Shown in pieces: positions 7,047 to 15,003 of a DNA stretch of 33,908 nt. Positions within the stretch are counted from its first letter, which is position 1. Each line of letters begins with the position of its first letter. Both the position numbers and the translations under genes were made by a program. The stretch covers positions 1 through 33,908 of the forward strand of contig CAZDUZ010000005.1 in NCBI GenBank assembly GCA_964508755.1, written 5' to 3'. The notes under the pieces are model-generated. The model had not been told where the DNA came from, ran no database searches, and was given only the letters and a program-made list of their open reading frames with translations. This DNA is from CAZDUZ01 sp964508755 (GTDB lineage: Bacteria; Patescibacteriota; Dojkabacteria; SC72; JAFGCJ01).

Positions 7047-7122
7047 AGGAAATTCAACAATCATATTCACATTAATTATTCTATTAATAGCAACTTTTTA
7101 GTTGTTAATCTCATATATCTTA

Positions 7123-7178
7123 TTGTGTAAGCCTATAGCGTGTGGTATAATGTCACCTGACGATTCTAAAAGAGGAGG
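7123..7178 (+). promoter_or_regulatory. Promoter and Shine-Dalgarno of small membrane gene 2
   Basis: TTGTGT (7123-7128), 17-bp spacer, extended -10 TGGTATAAT with the hexamer at 7146-7151. GAGGAGG (7172-7178) lies 9 nt before the ATG at 7188, a near-perfect ribosome-binding site. Confidence 0.75.
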
Positions 7179-7187
7179 ATTTACGTC

Positions 7188-7388
7188 ATGAAAGAATTCG
7201 TCCATGTGGCAGAGGTCGTCCTTCCTGCTCTCGCCCTAGTCGGGATTGGAGTGCTTGCCGCACTTCTTATACCCGGAGAGGGAGAAACTGCAGGGAGAGA
7301 GAGGGTTAAAACCCTCAGAAAGGTCGGAGTGGGCGTTCTGGCCGCTTTTGCGGTACTCGGAATGATCCTTCTGCTCTTTCTGCTCTAA
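7188..7388 (+). CDS. Small integral membrane protein 2 (66 aa), function unknown
   Basis: Two predicted membrane helices, VVLPALALVGIGVLAALLI and VGVGVLAAFAVLGMILLLFL, joined by a polar loop rich in Glu, Arg and Lys (PGEGETAGRERVKTLRK): a helical hairpin. No family is recognised. It is the second of three similar cassettes, with a textbook promoter and Shine-Dalgarno. Codon use is visibly GC-rich compared with the neighbouring mutS and hisS, which could mean strong expression or a foreign origin. Confidence 0.8.
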   Translation: MKEFVHVAEVVLPALALVGIGVLAALLIPGEGETAGRERVKTLRKVGVGVLAAFAVLGMILLLFLL

Positions 7389-7401
7389 ACCACACAACCG
7401 C

Positions 7402-7443
7402 CGGCTGACCGGACCTCTCGAACACAACGAGTCCGGTCAGCCG
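7402..7443. repeat. GC-rich inverted repeat after small membrane gene 2
   Basis: Perfect 13-bp arms at 7402-7414 and 7431-7443 with a 16-nt loop that can pair further. No U-run follows. It occupies the same place, relative to its gene, as the hairpins after cassettes 1 and 3. Between it and the next promoter the sequence is AT-rich without further features. Confidence 0.8.
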
Positions 7444-7556
7444 CGCAACCCCCATAGATTAAAAGTAATTATTCGATTTGTAATTATTTTGTCTACTATT
7501 TTCAATAGTAAAATTTCTGATTTCGTTTTAAATTTCCTTCACACATTTTAAAAACC

Positions 7557-7597
7557 TATAATATTGTTGTAAAATATATATACTCTATGTCAGGAGG
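7557..7597 (+). promoter_or_regulatory. -10 and Shine-Dalgarno of small membrane gene 3
   Basis: TATAAT (7557-7562) or TATACT (7579-7584) as -10, followed by AGGAGG (7592-7597), 5 nt before the ATG at 7603. The ribosome-binding site decides the frame of the gene. Confidence 0.6.
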
Positions 7598-7602
7598 GAG
7601 GG

Positions 7603-7770
7603 ATGGACCCACTTGGAGTGTTGTTCCTGGTTTCCGTGATCATTTTGATTGCGGGAATTATCGTCTTTCTGAGTGCATGGAAGAAAGATGCTCTCAGATT
7701 GGGGTTGTTAGGGATAATCATAATTCTAGCCGGTGGGGCTTTGGTAGCGTGGTGCTTGGGTGTACTATGA
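7603..7770 (+). CDS. Small integral membrane protein 3 (55 aa), function unknown
   Basis: A short frame starting MDPLGVLFLVSV and ending in LVAWCLGVL, placed by the AGGAGG directly upstream. Two membrane helices (residues 4-24 and 32-52) flank the loop AWKKDALR, the same helical-hairpin design as the 66-residue protein before it. A longer frame that starts at 7587 overlaps it, but its translation is polar and unlike a protein family, so this frame is preferred. It is the third cassette in the series. Function unknown. Confidence 0.75.
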   Translation: MDPLGVLFLVSVIILIAGIIVFLSAWKKDALRLGLLGIIIILAGGALVAWCLGVL

Positions 7771-7786
7771 GCATCATTTGCTACAC

Positions 7787-7833
7787 CATGCAGACCGTTT
7801 GTTCGGAGAAAAAACAATCAAACGGTCTGCATG
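7787..7833. repeat. Perfect 15-bp inverted repeat after small membrane gene 3
   Basis: Arms 7787-7801 and 7819-7833 are perfectly complementary, with a 17-nt loop. It lies between two convergent genes. No U-run follows on either strand. It could act as a bidirectional terminator or RNA stabiliser. Confidence 0.8.
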
Positions 7834-7858
7834 AAATCAAAAAAATCCGGAAATTACA

Positions 7859-10471
7859 TTACCTCTTAAACACCCGTTCAGCCTCCATTTTTGCCACAGT
7901 CTCTCGAAAGTCTGTGAGTTCTCCTCCCTGAACAGCATATCCATAGAAGTCCAACTTAAAGACTTTCTTTAAAAGCTCATCATGGTCTTTTGGTACTTGT
8001 AAAATAGCCTGTTGTCCTCCAACGGCAGATCGAATGGCCTCAATAATCTTTATAACACTGGGATCATAAGGCGAAAGCGCCATCATGTGTTTCGTAAGTT
8101 GTTCAGTATCAATGATTACACCATCAACACCTGCCTTCATGAAGTCTTCAGTAATCATTGCCTCTGAAGGGGTAGAAAGTGATAAGTAAAGTTTAAAGGT
8201 CGATGATCGGCGGAGTCCTGCAGTAGTAAGCATTTTCTTAAATTCAGCCACATAAGAAGGTGAAGCGGGATAATCGAGGGCAATTGATACTGTTCTCCAT
8301 CCGTCAACGTTTCTTACCCGTCTGATCGCTCGAAGTACTGCGTTTACTTCTTTTACGTGGTGAATAAGGCGGACTAATCCACGAGATGTTTGAGTAAGCG
8401 TTCCTTCGCCTGTATCCTCGAAATTTCCAGATTTCTCAAGTTTAACGTATTCACTAACATTCATACTTCCTACACTCACCATTACCGGATTCCCATGATT
8501 AACCTCAGCAATATCGGAAATTTTTGCTCGAATTGCATCAATAAGTTCTACCCGTTTACCTTCCGCAATGAAGGCTTCAGGATGAATACCGAGTTCACGG
8601 TAGATATTTTCAATTGGAAAGACGCAGACTCCATCGCTTTGCGGTAGAGAATTCAATAGAGTATGTGAGCCTTTTACTGAAAGTGTATTAAGGAAAACCT
8701 TTGTTGCCGTCTTGATAAGTGGTTTCTCTGCTTGTTGTTTTTTTACCTTAGCTAATTCTGTAACCTTTGAGACAGATTGTGGTACAGGTTCGATTTGCTG
8801 TGTATGTTCTGGTGTTGCAATATGCTTTGTAAATGGTGATGCTACGGTGTCCTTCTTCGTTTGGTTTAATCGGTATTCAGAAACGATATCACGTGCTCCG
8901 TATATTGCACCTACGGTACCATCGACAAGAATTTTCTCTCCGGTTTTGAGCATTTTTGTTGCAACATGCGTTCCCATGATGCAGGGAATTCTGCGTTCTC
9001 GACAACGGCTAGCAATGTCGCTTGTCATACCACCGCTATCTGAAATTACACCTCCTGCTTTATTTACAAGTCTGTCAATACCCTCTATATGATCGGGAAT
9101 AACAAGGATAGTGTTCTCATTTACTGTTTTTTCATGAGCAGTTAGCTCAGATGAGTTAGTAATTACCAATACTATCCCTCTCTCAACAGAGAGACTGGCG
9201 CCAATACCGGTGAAGAATAATCGTTCGCCAGGGAGAGGTGAAGACTGGACGACACTTTTTGACTTCATTGTTGAGGTGCTTCGGGCACCTTTTAATATTT
9301 GTCGGGTAAGCGGTTTTTCAGAGAAAATCTCATCTTTTGCTGTACTCACTGTTTCCGGCTTCTTCTCCGAATGATCTTGTCTTAATGATTTTGCGCGCTC
9401 AACTGCCTCGAGGGCCTTTTGTCTAAGAACTTCTTTTTCAGCTATTTCTTGTGCGGCATGTACAATTTCAGGGCTTATGTTGAGCTCTTTTTCAGCAAAG
9501 GCTTTCGGGAGATCAATAGGAAGAGCACTTGTGCTTTGAAGAAGCCAGAGTCTTCCACCTTCGAAGACCCATTCGATATCCTGTGGTTCTCCAGCTTTTT
9601 TCTCTATTAATAGTGATACTTTTGATAGTTCCTGTACATAGCGGTTTTCAAGCTTTTGCTGATGCTGCCACGCTTTAGAAATATGAACTTTCTGTTCTGT
9701 CGGTCCCTGGGGAGAACGTTTCGTATTTCGTACCATCATCCATTCCTGTGGCACGATAGTTTTTTCTTTATATTCGAGCGTTTTCTTGTTAATGATGTAT
9801 TGATCAGGAGTAATATCGCCACTTGCGATAACATCTCCTAGTCCGAATACGGATTCTATCGTGAGATAGTTTGGATCTTGTGAAATCGGGTCAACCGTGA
9901 AAACTATACCGGATGACTCAGCTTGAACCATTTTCTGAAGCACTATTGCGACTTTTATGTCAGAGAGGCGCAAGTTGAAATTGTGAAGATATTCAAGCAC
10001 TTTCGGTGTAAAGAGACTCGCATATACGAGTTGCATTGCAGTCACAACATTATCGATACCTTTCACATTAAGTACTGTATCAAGCATTCCCGCAAAAGAA
10101 AGATATCGGTGAGTAGGTGGAAATACCGCAGAAGAACGTACTGCTACCCATGAATCAGTAAATCCAGATAATCGTGAGTAGCCTTCTTGTATTTCATTAA
10201 GTAAATCACTAGAAAAAGAACCATTTAAAACACGCTTGCGTACTTCGTCATCTGATGTCTTTTCGTTAATAGTATCAAGGACCGCATTCTTAATATACTC
10301 ACTGAAAACTGATGCAGAAATTGCAAGGAATGGCGGGACTGGAACGTCCATGTCGCGGAGTTTGAAAAGCGAGTGAGCTTTTCGACCAATAAAGTCCTCA
10401 GATACTGTGTCAAGCGAAAAATCTTCGTCAACAAGTACTCTAATATCTTTTTGTGCCTGGATAATCGGCAT
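7859..10471 (-). CDS. PEP synthase-like protein lacking catalytic His and Cys (probable pseudoenzyme)
   Basis: 870 residues with the architecture of phosphoenolpyruvate synthase. N-terminal ATP-grasp part: GRKAHSLFKL, AVRSSAVF around Arg112, LSFAGMLDTVLNV, QKMVQAESSGIVFTVDP, GLGDVIASGDITPDQY and PQDIEWVFEGG are conserved. Then a charged linker (about 340-400), a swivelling phosphohistidine domain, a second linker and a TIM-barrel-like C-terminal domain. The catalytic motif GGxTSHAA reads GGMTSDIA, with Asp485 in place of His. The terminal CGQxPSD motif reads LQVPKDH, so the catalytic Cys is lost, and the SIGTNDLTQ motif is IIDTEQLTK. ATP may still bind, but the phosphotransfer chain to pyruvate cannot work as known. 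A regulatory or binding role is inferred. A GATAAT at 10488-10483, 11 nt before the ATG, suggests a near-leaderless mRNA. Confidence 0.85.
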   Translation of the reverse strand: MPIIQAQKDIRVLVDEDFSLDTVSEDFIGRKAHSLFKLRDMDVPVPPFLAISASVFSEYIKNAVLDTINEKTSDDEVRKRVLNGSFSSDLLNEIQEGYSRLSGFTDSWVAVRSSAVFPPTHRYLSFAGMLDTVLNVKGIDNVVTAMQLVYASLFTPKVLEYLHNFNLRLSDIKVAIVLQKMVQAESSGIVFTVDPISQDPNYLTIESVFGLGDVIASGDITPDQYIINKKTLEYKEKTIVPQEWMMVRNTKRSPQGPTEQKVHISKAWQHQQKLENRYVQELSKVSLLIEKKAGEPQDIEWVFEGGRLWLLQSTSALPIDLPKAFAEKELNISPEIVHAAQEIAEKEVLRQKALEAVERAKSLRQDHSEKKPETVSTAKDEIFSEKPLTRQILKGARSTSTMKSKSVVQSSPLPGERLFFTGIGASLSVERGIVLVITNSSELTAHEKTVNENTILVIPDHIEGIDRLVNKAGGVISDSGGMTSDIASRCRERRIPCIMGTHVATKMLKTGEKILVDGTVGAIYGARDIVSEYRLNQTKKDTVASPFTKHIATPEHTQQIEPVPQSVSKVTELAKVKKQQAEKPLIKTATKVFLNTLSVKGSHTLLNSLPQSDGVCVFPIENIYRELGIHPEAFIAEGKRVELIDAIRAKISDIAEVNHGNPVMVSVGSMNVSEYVKLEKSGNFEDTGEGTLTQTSRGLVRLIHHVKEVNAVLRAIRRVRNVDGWRTVSIALDYPASPSYVAEFKKMLTTAGLRRSSTFKLYLSLSTPSEAMITEDFMKAGVDGVIIDTEQLTKHMMALSPYDPSVIKIIEAIRSAVGGQQAILQVPKDHDELLKKVFKLDFYGYAVQGGELTDFRETVAKMEAERVFKR

Positions 10472-10482
10472 GGAGGGCAGTG

Positions 10483-10488
10483 ATTATC
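10483..10488 (-). promoter_or_regulatory. -10 of the PEP synthase-like gene
   Basis: GATAAT preceded by T on the minus strand, 11 nt before the ATG at 10471. The expected leader is about 4 nt, with no Shine-Dalgarno. Confidence 0.5.
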
Positions 10489-10557
10489 AATATTAAGTTT
10501 ACGTTTCCATTGTAGAGAGTGAGGGACTCTCGCGTCAATTACTTTTCATAAATATGA

Positions 10558-11670
10558 CTATTTCGGCTCTTCGCTCTCTTCCTTTGCATCATCACGAAGA
10601 TCCACCATGAATTGTGCCGCTAAATGAATAACTCCAGCAATGGGGACTGCAAGAATAATACCTGCAAATCCTGCAATTTGACCTCCAATAAGAACCGCAA
10701 GTATCGTGATAATTGGAGGGAGTCCTATTGCATTTGCCATGACTCTTGGTGTTATGACTTGTGATTCAAGCTGCTGTACAACAAAATATGTGATCGGAAC
10801 ACCGACTATTTGTAGCACGCTTCCACTTGAAAGGGCGACAATGATTCCAGGAATTGCAGAAAGTGTCGCTCCGATAAACGGTATCGGGTTAAGAAGTCCT
10901 GTTAATAACCCAAGAGGCAGTGCATACTGCACTCCAAGAACTGAAAGAATAGCCCACGTCAACGTAGCAATGATAGATGCGGATAACATTTGTCCTGCGA
11001 GCCATCGCCCTAAATTCCTTTCAATATCTAGTATAAAAGTCCTCACTTTCTTACGCATAGTTTTTTCAGGGATTTGACGGAGAAGGGTGTCCAGTGCGTT
11101 TTCGTGATCATAGGACATATAGATAGAAATAACGAAAATCGCAATGAGGGTTGTCAAACTTCCAAAAACGCTTGAGGCAATATCAATTATTCCAGATGCT
11201 CCAGTTGCACCAGTTCTAACTATTTCGCCAATGTTCTTCGTCGCAGTATCAACCCAGTTCGCCAGATTATCCTGGAATAAAGATATCGTTGATCCTTCAT
11301 CCATCATGCCGTTTTTCAAACCAAAACTATTAATTACACCGACAAATCGATCAAAAATTTCAGGTAAATTATTCAGGAAGCGAATTGTTTCCTGAGCAAT
11401 TGGAGCTGCTACTACACCAAGAAAAGCTATGGTGATAACAAGAACCGACAGGTAGGTAATGAGTATTGCAAGTCCTTTCGGGAACTTTAATTCAATGAGT
11501 TTTTCAATCGGGACCTTCATTGTGGACGTAAGAATGAAGGAAAAGAATACAATCACCAGAATAGAACGGATGGCATAAAGAAACCAAATTCCGAAAATAA
11601 CGCCTAAAATGAGAAGAATGGTTCGGGGACTAATTTCAATCACTGTAGTACTTCTTGTGGATTGCGGCAT
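10558..11670 (-). CDS. AI-2E family (UPF0118) membrane permease
   Basis: 370-residue polytopic membrane protein of the AI-2E/UPF0118 family. Members range from autoinducer-2 exporters to Na+/H+ antiporters, so the substrate cannot be named. Seen: N-terminal helices LLILGVIFGIWFLYAI and VIVFFSFILTSTM, the PKGLAILITYLSVLVITIAF helix, the soluble middle part, and the conserved C-terminal helices with NPIPFIGATLSAIPGI, QQLESQVITPRVM and GFAGIILAVPIAGVIHL. The ATG overlaps the stop of the upstream DUF2085 gene by one base (TAATG), so the two are translationally coupled in an operon. Confidence 0.92.
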   Translation of the reverse strand: MPQSTRSTTVIEISPRTILLILGVIFGIWFLYAIRSILVIVFFSFILTSTMKVPIEKLIELKFPKGLAILITYLSVLVITIAFLGVVAAPIAQETIRFLNNLPEIFDRFVGVINSFGLKNGMMDEGSTISLFQDNLANWVDTATKNIGEIVRTGATGASGIIDIASSVFGSLTTLIAIFVISIYMSYDHENALDTLLRQIPEKTMRKKVRTFILDIERNLGRWLAGQMLSASIIATLTWAILSVLGVQYALPLGLLTGLLNPIPFIGATLSAIPGIIVALSSGSVLQIVGVPITYFVVQQLESQVITPRVMANAIGLPPIITILAVLIGGQIAGFAGIILAVPIAGVIHLAAQFMVDLRDDAKEESEEPK

Positions 11671-12290
11671 TATTTCATTTCTTTTTCACGACTTAATATG
11701 CTTTTAATCTCGCCTATTAAAAGAATAGCGAAAGTCATACCAAAAAGTGCTCCTGTAATCGCTCTGTTAATATTATTGCTTAAGTAAAATGGTTTTGCAA
11801 GATCAAGACCCCATCTATCTTGTGTATAAAAAAAGAACTCGGAAACAAATTGAATTCCACCATCAAGTGCCATAGGTGCAAGTCCTCCAACAATCATCCA
11901 CCATTTAAGTTTAAACCGAATGACATTAAAGCAAACGAGAAGTCCGGTAATACCCATAGAACTATATAGAAACAAATCTCTCACGCAGAGCGCCACTTTG
12001 TATCCAATTTCTTCATTACCGATAAAAGGATATCCGATAACCGTTCCGGTGTAGCCTTCATCACGAAGCTCCTCGATAGAGTAGGTTAATTTCTCTCCAT
12101 GCAGAAAAATTGACCGCTCTGCTCGTTGGTGACATCCGTAATGATATACTGAGTGAATCCACCATCCGATACGGGAGTTTCCAGTATGAAAAAGACTCGG
12201 TGCAGCAAGAGGGATTGCAACATATATGAGAAAAAATATCGATAATATCCAATGCAAATTGTAATAGACCGACTTGAAAAGACGTTTCAA
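11670..12290 (-). CDS. DUF2085 family membrane protein
   Basis: 206 residues, about five membrane segments. The family signature CHQRxERS is present as YGCHQRAERSIFLHG, with PMALDGGIQF and NNINRAITGALFGM matching the later conserved LAIDGxxQ and LRxxTGxLFG parts. The usual CxRCxGIY motif is changed to CVRDLFLYSSMG, so one Cys of a possible metal site is missing. The start is a TTG at 12290; no ATG is available nearby in frame. It is first gene of an operon with the AI-2E permease, and its promoter probably overlaps that of the divergent gene at 12347 (TATACT on the minus strand). Function of the family is unknown. Confidence 0.8.
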   Translation of the reverse strand: MKRLFKSVYYNLHWILSIFFLIYVAIPLAAPSLFHTGNSRIGWWIHSVYHYGCHQRAERSIFLHGEKLTYSIEELRDEGYTGTVIGYPFIGNEEIGYKVALCVRDLFLYSSMGITGLLVCFNVIRFKLKWWMIVGGLAPMALDGGIQFVSEFFFYTQDRWGLDLAKPFYLSNNINRAITGALFGMTFAILLIGEIKSILSREKEMK

Positions 12291-12346
12291 TTTTGAAATA
12301 CTGTCATGTAATGAGTAAGTAGTATATCAGATAAGCGGAAGCAGGT

Positions 12347-13078
12347 ATGTTCGAATTTCTTTCAAATCTTTTCTCTTCAAATTCAATAAAAAAAACAGAT
12401 TTCTATTCAATCAGATCGAAACTCGCAGAATGGAGCAGGCTCCGTTCATACCCTGCATATTCCGTACTTCCTTCGGCGCTAGTATTTCCTTCAGAGTTTT
12501 GGAGCAGGGTAACTGAAATTGCTAGACACACACGAAACGACGGGCATGAGCGTGCGGTAACCGTGTGGTGGGCTGATGGTGAATTTGTCGTGACTGAAAA
12601 CGTAAGAGGCGACACATCAAGTGTCTTGATTCCAGAACACAAACTTCTCGTGCAGTATAAACCATTGCAAGGTACAAAGTATGCTGAAAGAATAATTACC
12701 GTTAACAACGATGTGTATTCGAAGCGTACTCTGTCGCTCTACGAAATGCAAAAGATTAAAAAGGTTGAAGTTCATTATCTCTTCAATATGCATACTCATC
12801 CACCATATATTGAAACTCAGAGTGGAAAACATGTGTATTCGCTCTTTTCCAGCACTGATCTCAAAGGTTTTTTAACTTCGAATGCTGCAGTAACGGGATT
12901 AGTCACTGATGTTCTCTGGATTTTAATGAAAACGAATAGAAGTCCCCTGGACTTTAATGGGGAACCGTCACTCATTGTTACTCCTGAAATGCTTACAAAC
13001 GAACTTGGATTAAAGGTTTACCGCGCAGAATTTGGCAGAAGCGCTATTGTTGTCGGGTACGAGAGCAGAGAACAGTAG
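12347..13078 (+). CDS. JAMM/MPN-like putative metallopeptidase
   Basis: 243-residue soluble protein. The segment FNMHTHPPYIETQSGKHVYS, followed by LFSSTDLKGF, fits the JAMM zinc motif HxHPx(n)SxxD, with His149, His151 and Asp171. A candidate upstream Glu lies near GHERAVTVWW (Glu68). The N-terminal 45 residues are variable. JAMM proteins remove ubiquitin-like tags or act on other peptides; the substrate is unknown, and the longer spacing between HTHP and the Ser/Asp pair is atypical. There is no signal peptide. It is divergent from the DUF2085 gene, and a bidirectional terminator follows. Similarity is judged by motif only. Confidence 0.6.
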   Translation: MFEFLSNLFSSNSIKKTDFYSIRSKLAEWSRLRSYPAYSVLPSALVFPSEFWSRVTEIARHTRNDGHERAVTVWWADGEFVVTENVRGDTSSVLIPEHKLLVQYKPLQGTKYAERIITVNNDVYSKRTLSLYEMQKIKKVEVHYLFNMHTHPPYIETQSGKHVYSLFSSTDLKGFLTSNAAVTGLVTDVLWILMKTNRSPLDFNGEPSLIVTPEMLTNELGLKVYRAEFGRSAIVVGYESREQ

Positions 13079-13102
13079 CCAACTCAAAAAGTGAGTTAAC
13101 AA

Positions 13103-13136
13103 AAATGCCTGGCTATCTTTCGACAACCAGGCATTT
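13103..13136. terminator. Bidirectional intrinsic terminator
   Basis: AAATGCCTGG (13103-13112) pairs perfectly with CCAGGCATTT (13127-13136). T-rich sequence follows in both directions (TTTCTTATT on plus, TTTTTGTT on minus). It separates two convergent genes. Confidence 0.85.
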
Positions 13137-13172
13137 CTTATTCCTAATCAGTATTCCTCTATCAACCGGTAC

Positions 13173-14090
13173 TTATCTACTGTTTCTCTTGGCGTGCATA
13201 TATGCTGTCGATGCACTTGCACCGAATGCCGCAAGGATAATAAGTGCCATTGCTGACATAAGCTTATTTCCTGCAAGGAATTCCATAGCAGCCTCAAGTT
13301 CGCCAGCTGATTCTGGTAGACGGGTTGCTCCATTTACGGTTGAAGCTCCGTTACCATTAATTTCTCCTCCAGCGTAAGCAATTTGGACTTTCTTGGAAGC
13401 ACGAACTTCATTTCCTGCGAGATCTTTAATCGTTACTGAAAAGGTGTTGTCTCCCTGTTCAAGAATAACTTCGTCAAAGGTAAAAATCCCTTTATCATCA
13501 ACGGTAGCCTCATAAGTTTTCTCACCTGAATTGAGAACTACAATTGCATTAGGTTCTGCTGTTCCTTTGATAGTAACTTTATTCGTATTTGCTGTTTCCT
13601 GGTAATCAAGTGAAACGGTTGAAGATGGTGAGGTCCAATCAACAACAGAGGTGATGGTGTTGGAAAGTTCACTTCTCCGCTTGAATAATCCTCCACGAAC
13701 TACTGAACTTGCAAAGCTAACTTCACCTTCTTCTTCTAATGCGATATCTGAGAAGGTAAAAGCTCCGTCCTCGTCTGTTTCAACGGTTGTATTTGTTCTC
13801 TCGTCATTAATGTAGAGAACGACCTTCTCTCCGGGAAGGGCGGTTCCTGTTACTTCTGCTGTCTCATCATTTGTGTATTCCTTTACTTTATCAAGGGTAG
13901 GAATAGGCAACGTAGGATCGACACGGTAAGGAAGACGTGAAGTAATAAATCCTCCAACTAATAGTACGATAAGTACTAATCCGATAAGAATAAAAACGAC
14001 TCCGAATGCGCGAGCTGCTGTTTCGGATGGGGTGGCAGTATATTCTCCGGAAACCTCTCGTTCGTCACGAGGTTGATTTCTCTGAGCCAT
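13173..14090 (-). CDS. Membrane-anchored protein with two Ig-like domains
   Basis: About 305 residues: cytoplasmic polar start (MAQRNQPRDEREV), membrane helix FGVVFILIGLVLIVLLVGGF, then two beta-rich repeats of bacterial Ig-like type. Repeat 1 holds VTGTALPGEKVVLYIND and DEDGAFTFSDIAL; repeat 2 holds IKGTAEPNAIVVLNS, DDKGIFTFDEVIL and FSVTIKDLAGN. A Gly/Asn linker and a second membrane helix, LMSAMALIILAAFGASAS, end in a basic tail. The two repeats align with each other, which indicates duplication. Probably a cell-envelope protein exposed outside the membrane. The start at 14090 is preferred to 14099 because of an AATAAT 11 nt upstream. It is divergent from a sortase gene, but no LPxTG-type sorting signal is seen. 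Confidence 0.8.
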   Translation of the reverse strand: MAQRNQPRDEREVSGEYTATPSETAARAFGVVFILIGLVLIVLLVGGFITSRLPYRVDPTLPIPTLDKVKEYTNDETAEVTGTALPGEKVVLYINDERTNTTVETDEDGAFTFSDIALEEEGEVSFASSVVRGGLFKRRSELSNTITSVVDWTSPSSTVSLDYQETANTNKVTIKGTAEPNAIVVLNSGEKTYEATVDDKGIFTFDEVILEQGDNTFSVTIKDLAGNEVRASKKVQIAYAGGEINGNGASTVNGATRLPESAGELEAAMEFLAGNKLMSAMALIILAAFGASASTAYMHAKRNSR

Positions 14091-14120
14091 AGTATGCATA
14101 GATTATTAAATTAGACGGGT

Positions 14121-14137
14121 GTATAATTAGGATTATA
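14121..14137. promoter_or_regulatory. Palindromic divergent -10 elements (sortase / Ig-like gene)
   Basis: GTATAAT at 14121-14127 and ATTATAC at 14132-14138 form a perfect 7-bp inverted repeat. TATAAT on the plus strand lies 11 nt before the sortase ATG (14139), giving a leader of a few bases at most. The minus-strand TATAAT points toward the Ig-like gene. The overlapping elements would make the two promoters compete. Confidence 0.55.
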
Positions 14138-14138
14138 C

Positions 14139-14930
14139 ATGAAGTTCTATTATGATGCAAAATATGAATATGTTGATGTTGCTTCGGAAACACACTTGGA
14201 TGTGACCTATGAAGATAAACTACAGGTCGCTGTACGGTCCAGGTTTGCGGTATTTGCTTTGTGGCTTATAGCGTTGGTTTGGGTTGGGGGAGTTTTATTC
14301 TTTTTTATATTTCCTCTTCTTCCAAACCTGCAAAATGTAAAGATCAGAGCTCAGCGATACAATCCTTATTCCCTTGGATATTCCATGACCACCCGTCTCT
14401 TTACCTCTCTTGCACCTCCTGTCTACGACATGACTACCCTTGAAGAAATGTCAGGTGGATCTGAAAGAACTCTTGAGTATGTGGATCCAACGAAAGTAAC
14501 CGTATCAAATTTGGAAAAAAAGAATACGATGCTTTCCATTCCTTCTGCTCATATTCATGGAAAAATCGTGGACGGTGTGTCACAGGATATGATGATGAAA
14601 GGATTTTGGCATTATCCTCTTTCTTCAGTTCCCGGTAAACGAGGTAACCTTGTTTTTATTGGGCATCGTTTTCAAAAATTGCCTCCGAATACTGATACCT
14701 TTTTTAATCTCGATAAGGTTGGGGTTGGAGACAAAGTGTTGCTCAGTCAAGGAGATAAGGAGTGGAGGTATACGGTTGTTTCAACACGAGTTGTAGAGAA
14801 GGATGATACTTCAGTTCTTGGATCGAGCGGTGACTACCGTTTGACGTTGATTACTTGCACTCCCTTATGGACAGCTGATCAGCGTCTGGTGGTAACTGCA
14901 GTCCTTGATTCTGTGGATGTGGTGATATAG
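14139..14930 (+). CDS. Sortase family transpeptidase
   Basis: 263 residues: cytoplasmic N-terminus, membrane helix (about 36-62), then the sortase beta-barrel outside the cell. Catalytic residues are visible: His176 in LVFIGHRF, Cys240 in LTLITCTP and Arg249 in DQRLVVTA. Sortases cleave a C-terminal sorting signal of surface proteins and attach them to the envelope or to each other. The sorting motif used here is unknown, and no clear LPxTG-like tail appears on the surface proteins of this window. It is transcribed divergently from the Ig-like membrane protein. The mRNA is likely near-leaderless. Confidence 0.93.
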   Translation: MKFYYDAKYEYVDVASETHLDVTYEDKLQVAVRSRFAVFALWLIALVWVGGVLFFFIFPLLPNLQNVKIRAQRYNPYSLGYSMTTRLFTSLAPPVYDMTTLEEMSGGSERTLEYVDPTKVTVSNLEKKNTMLSIPSAHIHGKIVDGVSQDMMMKGFWHYPLSSVPGKRGNLVFIGHRFQKLPPNTDTFFNLDKVGVGDKVLLSQGDKEWRYTVVSTRVVEKDDTSVLGSSGDYRLTLITCTPLWTADQRLVVTAVLDSVDVVI

Positions 14931-14975
14931 CTTCTGCTTGGCTTCATCCTCATCTCCTGTCCATCAAGAAGGGTG

Positions 14976-14984
14976 TGGTATACT
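14976..14984 (+). promoter_or_regulatory. Extended -10 promoter of trigger factor
   Basis: TGGTATACT, with the hexamer at 14979-14984, 19 nt before the ATG at 15004. No Shine-Dalgarno is seen in the short leader. Confidence 0.6.
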
Positions 14985-15003
14985 TTGCACTTGAATTTAT
15001 CTA

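Noticed and set aside
7587..7931. 114-residue frame overlapping small membrane gene 3
   Set aside because: Its translation is polar and irregular and runs across the downstream inverted repeat into the convergent gene. The Shine-Dalgarno and hydrophobic pattern support the frame starting at 7603.
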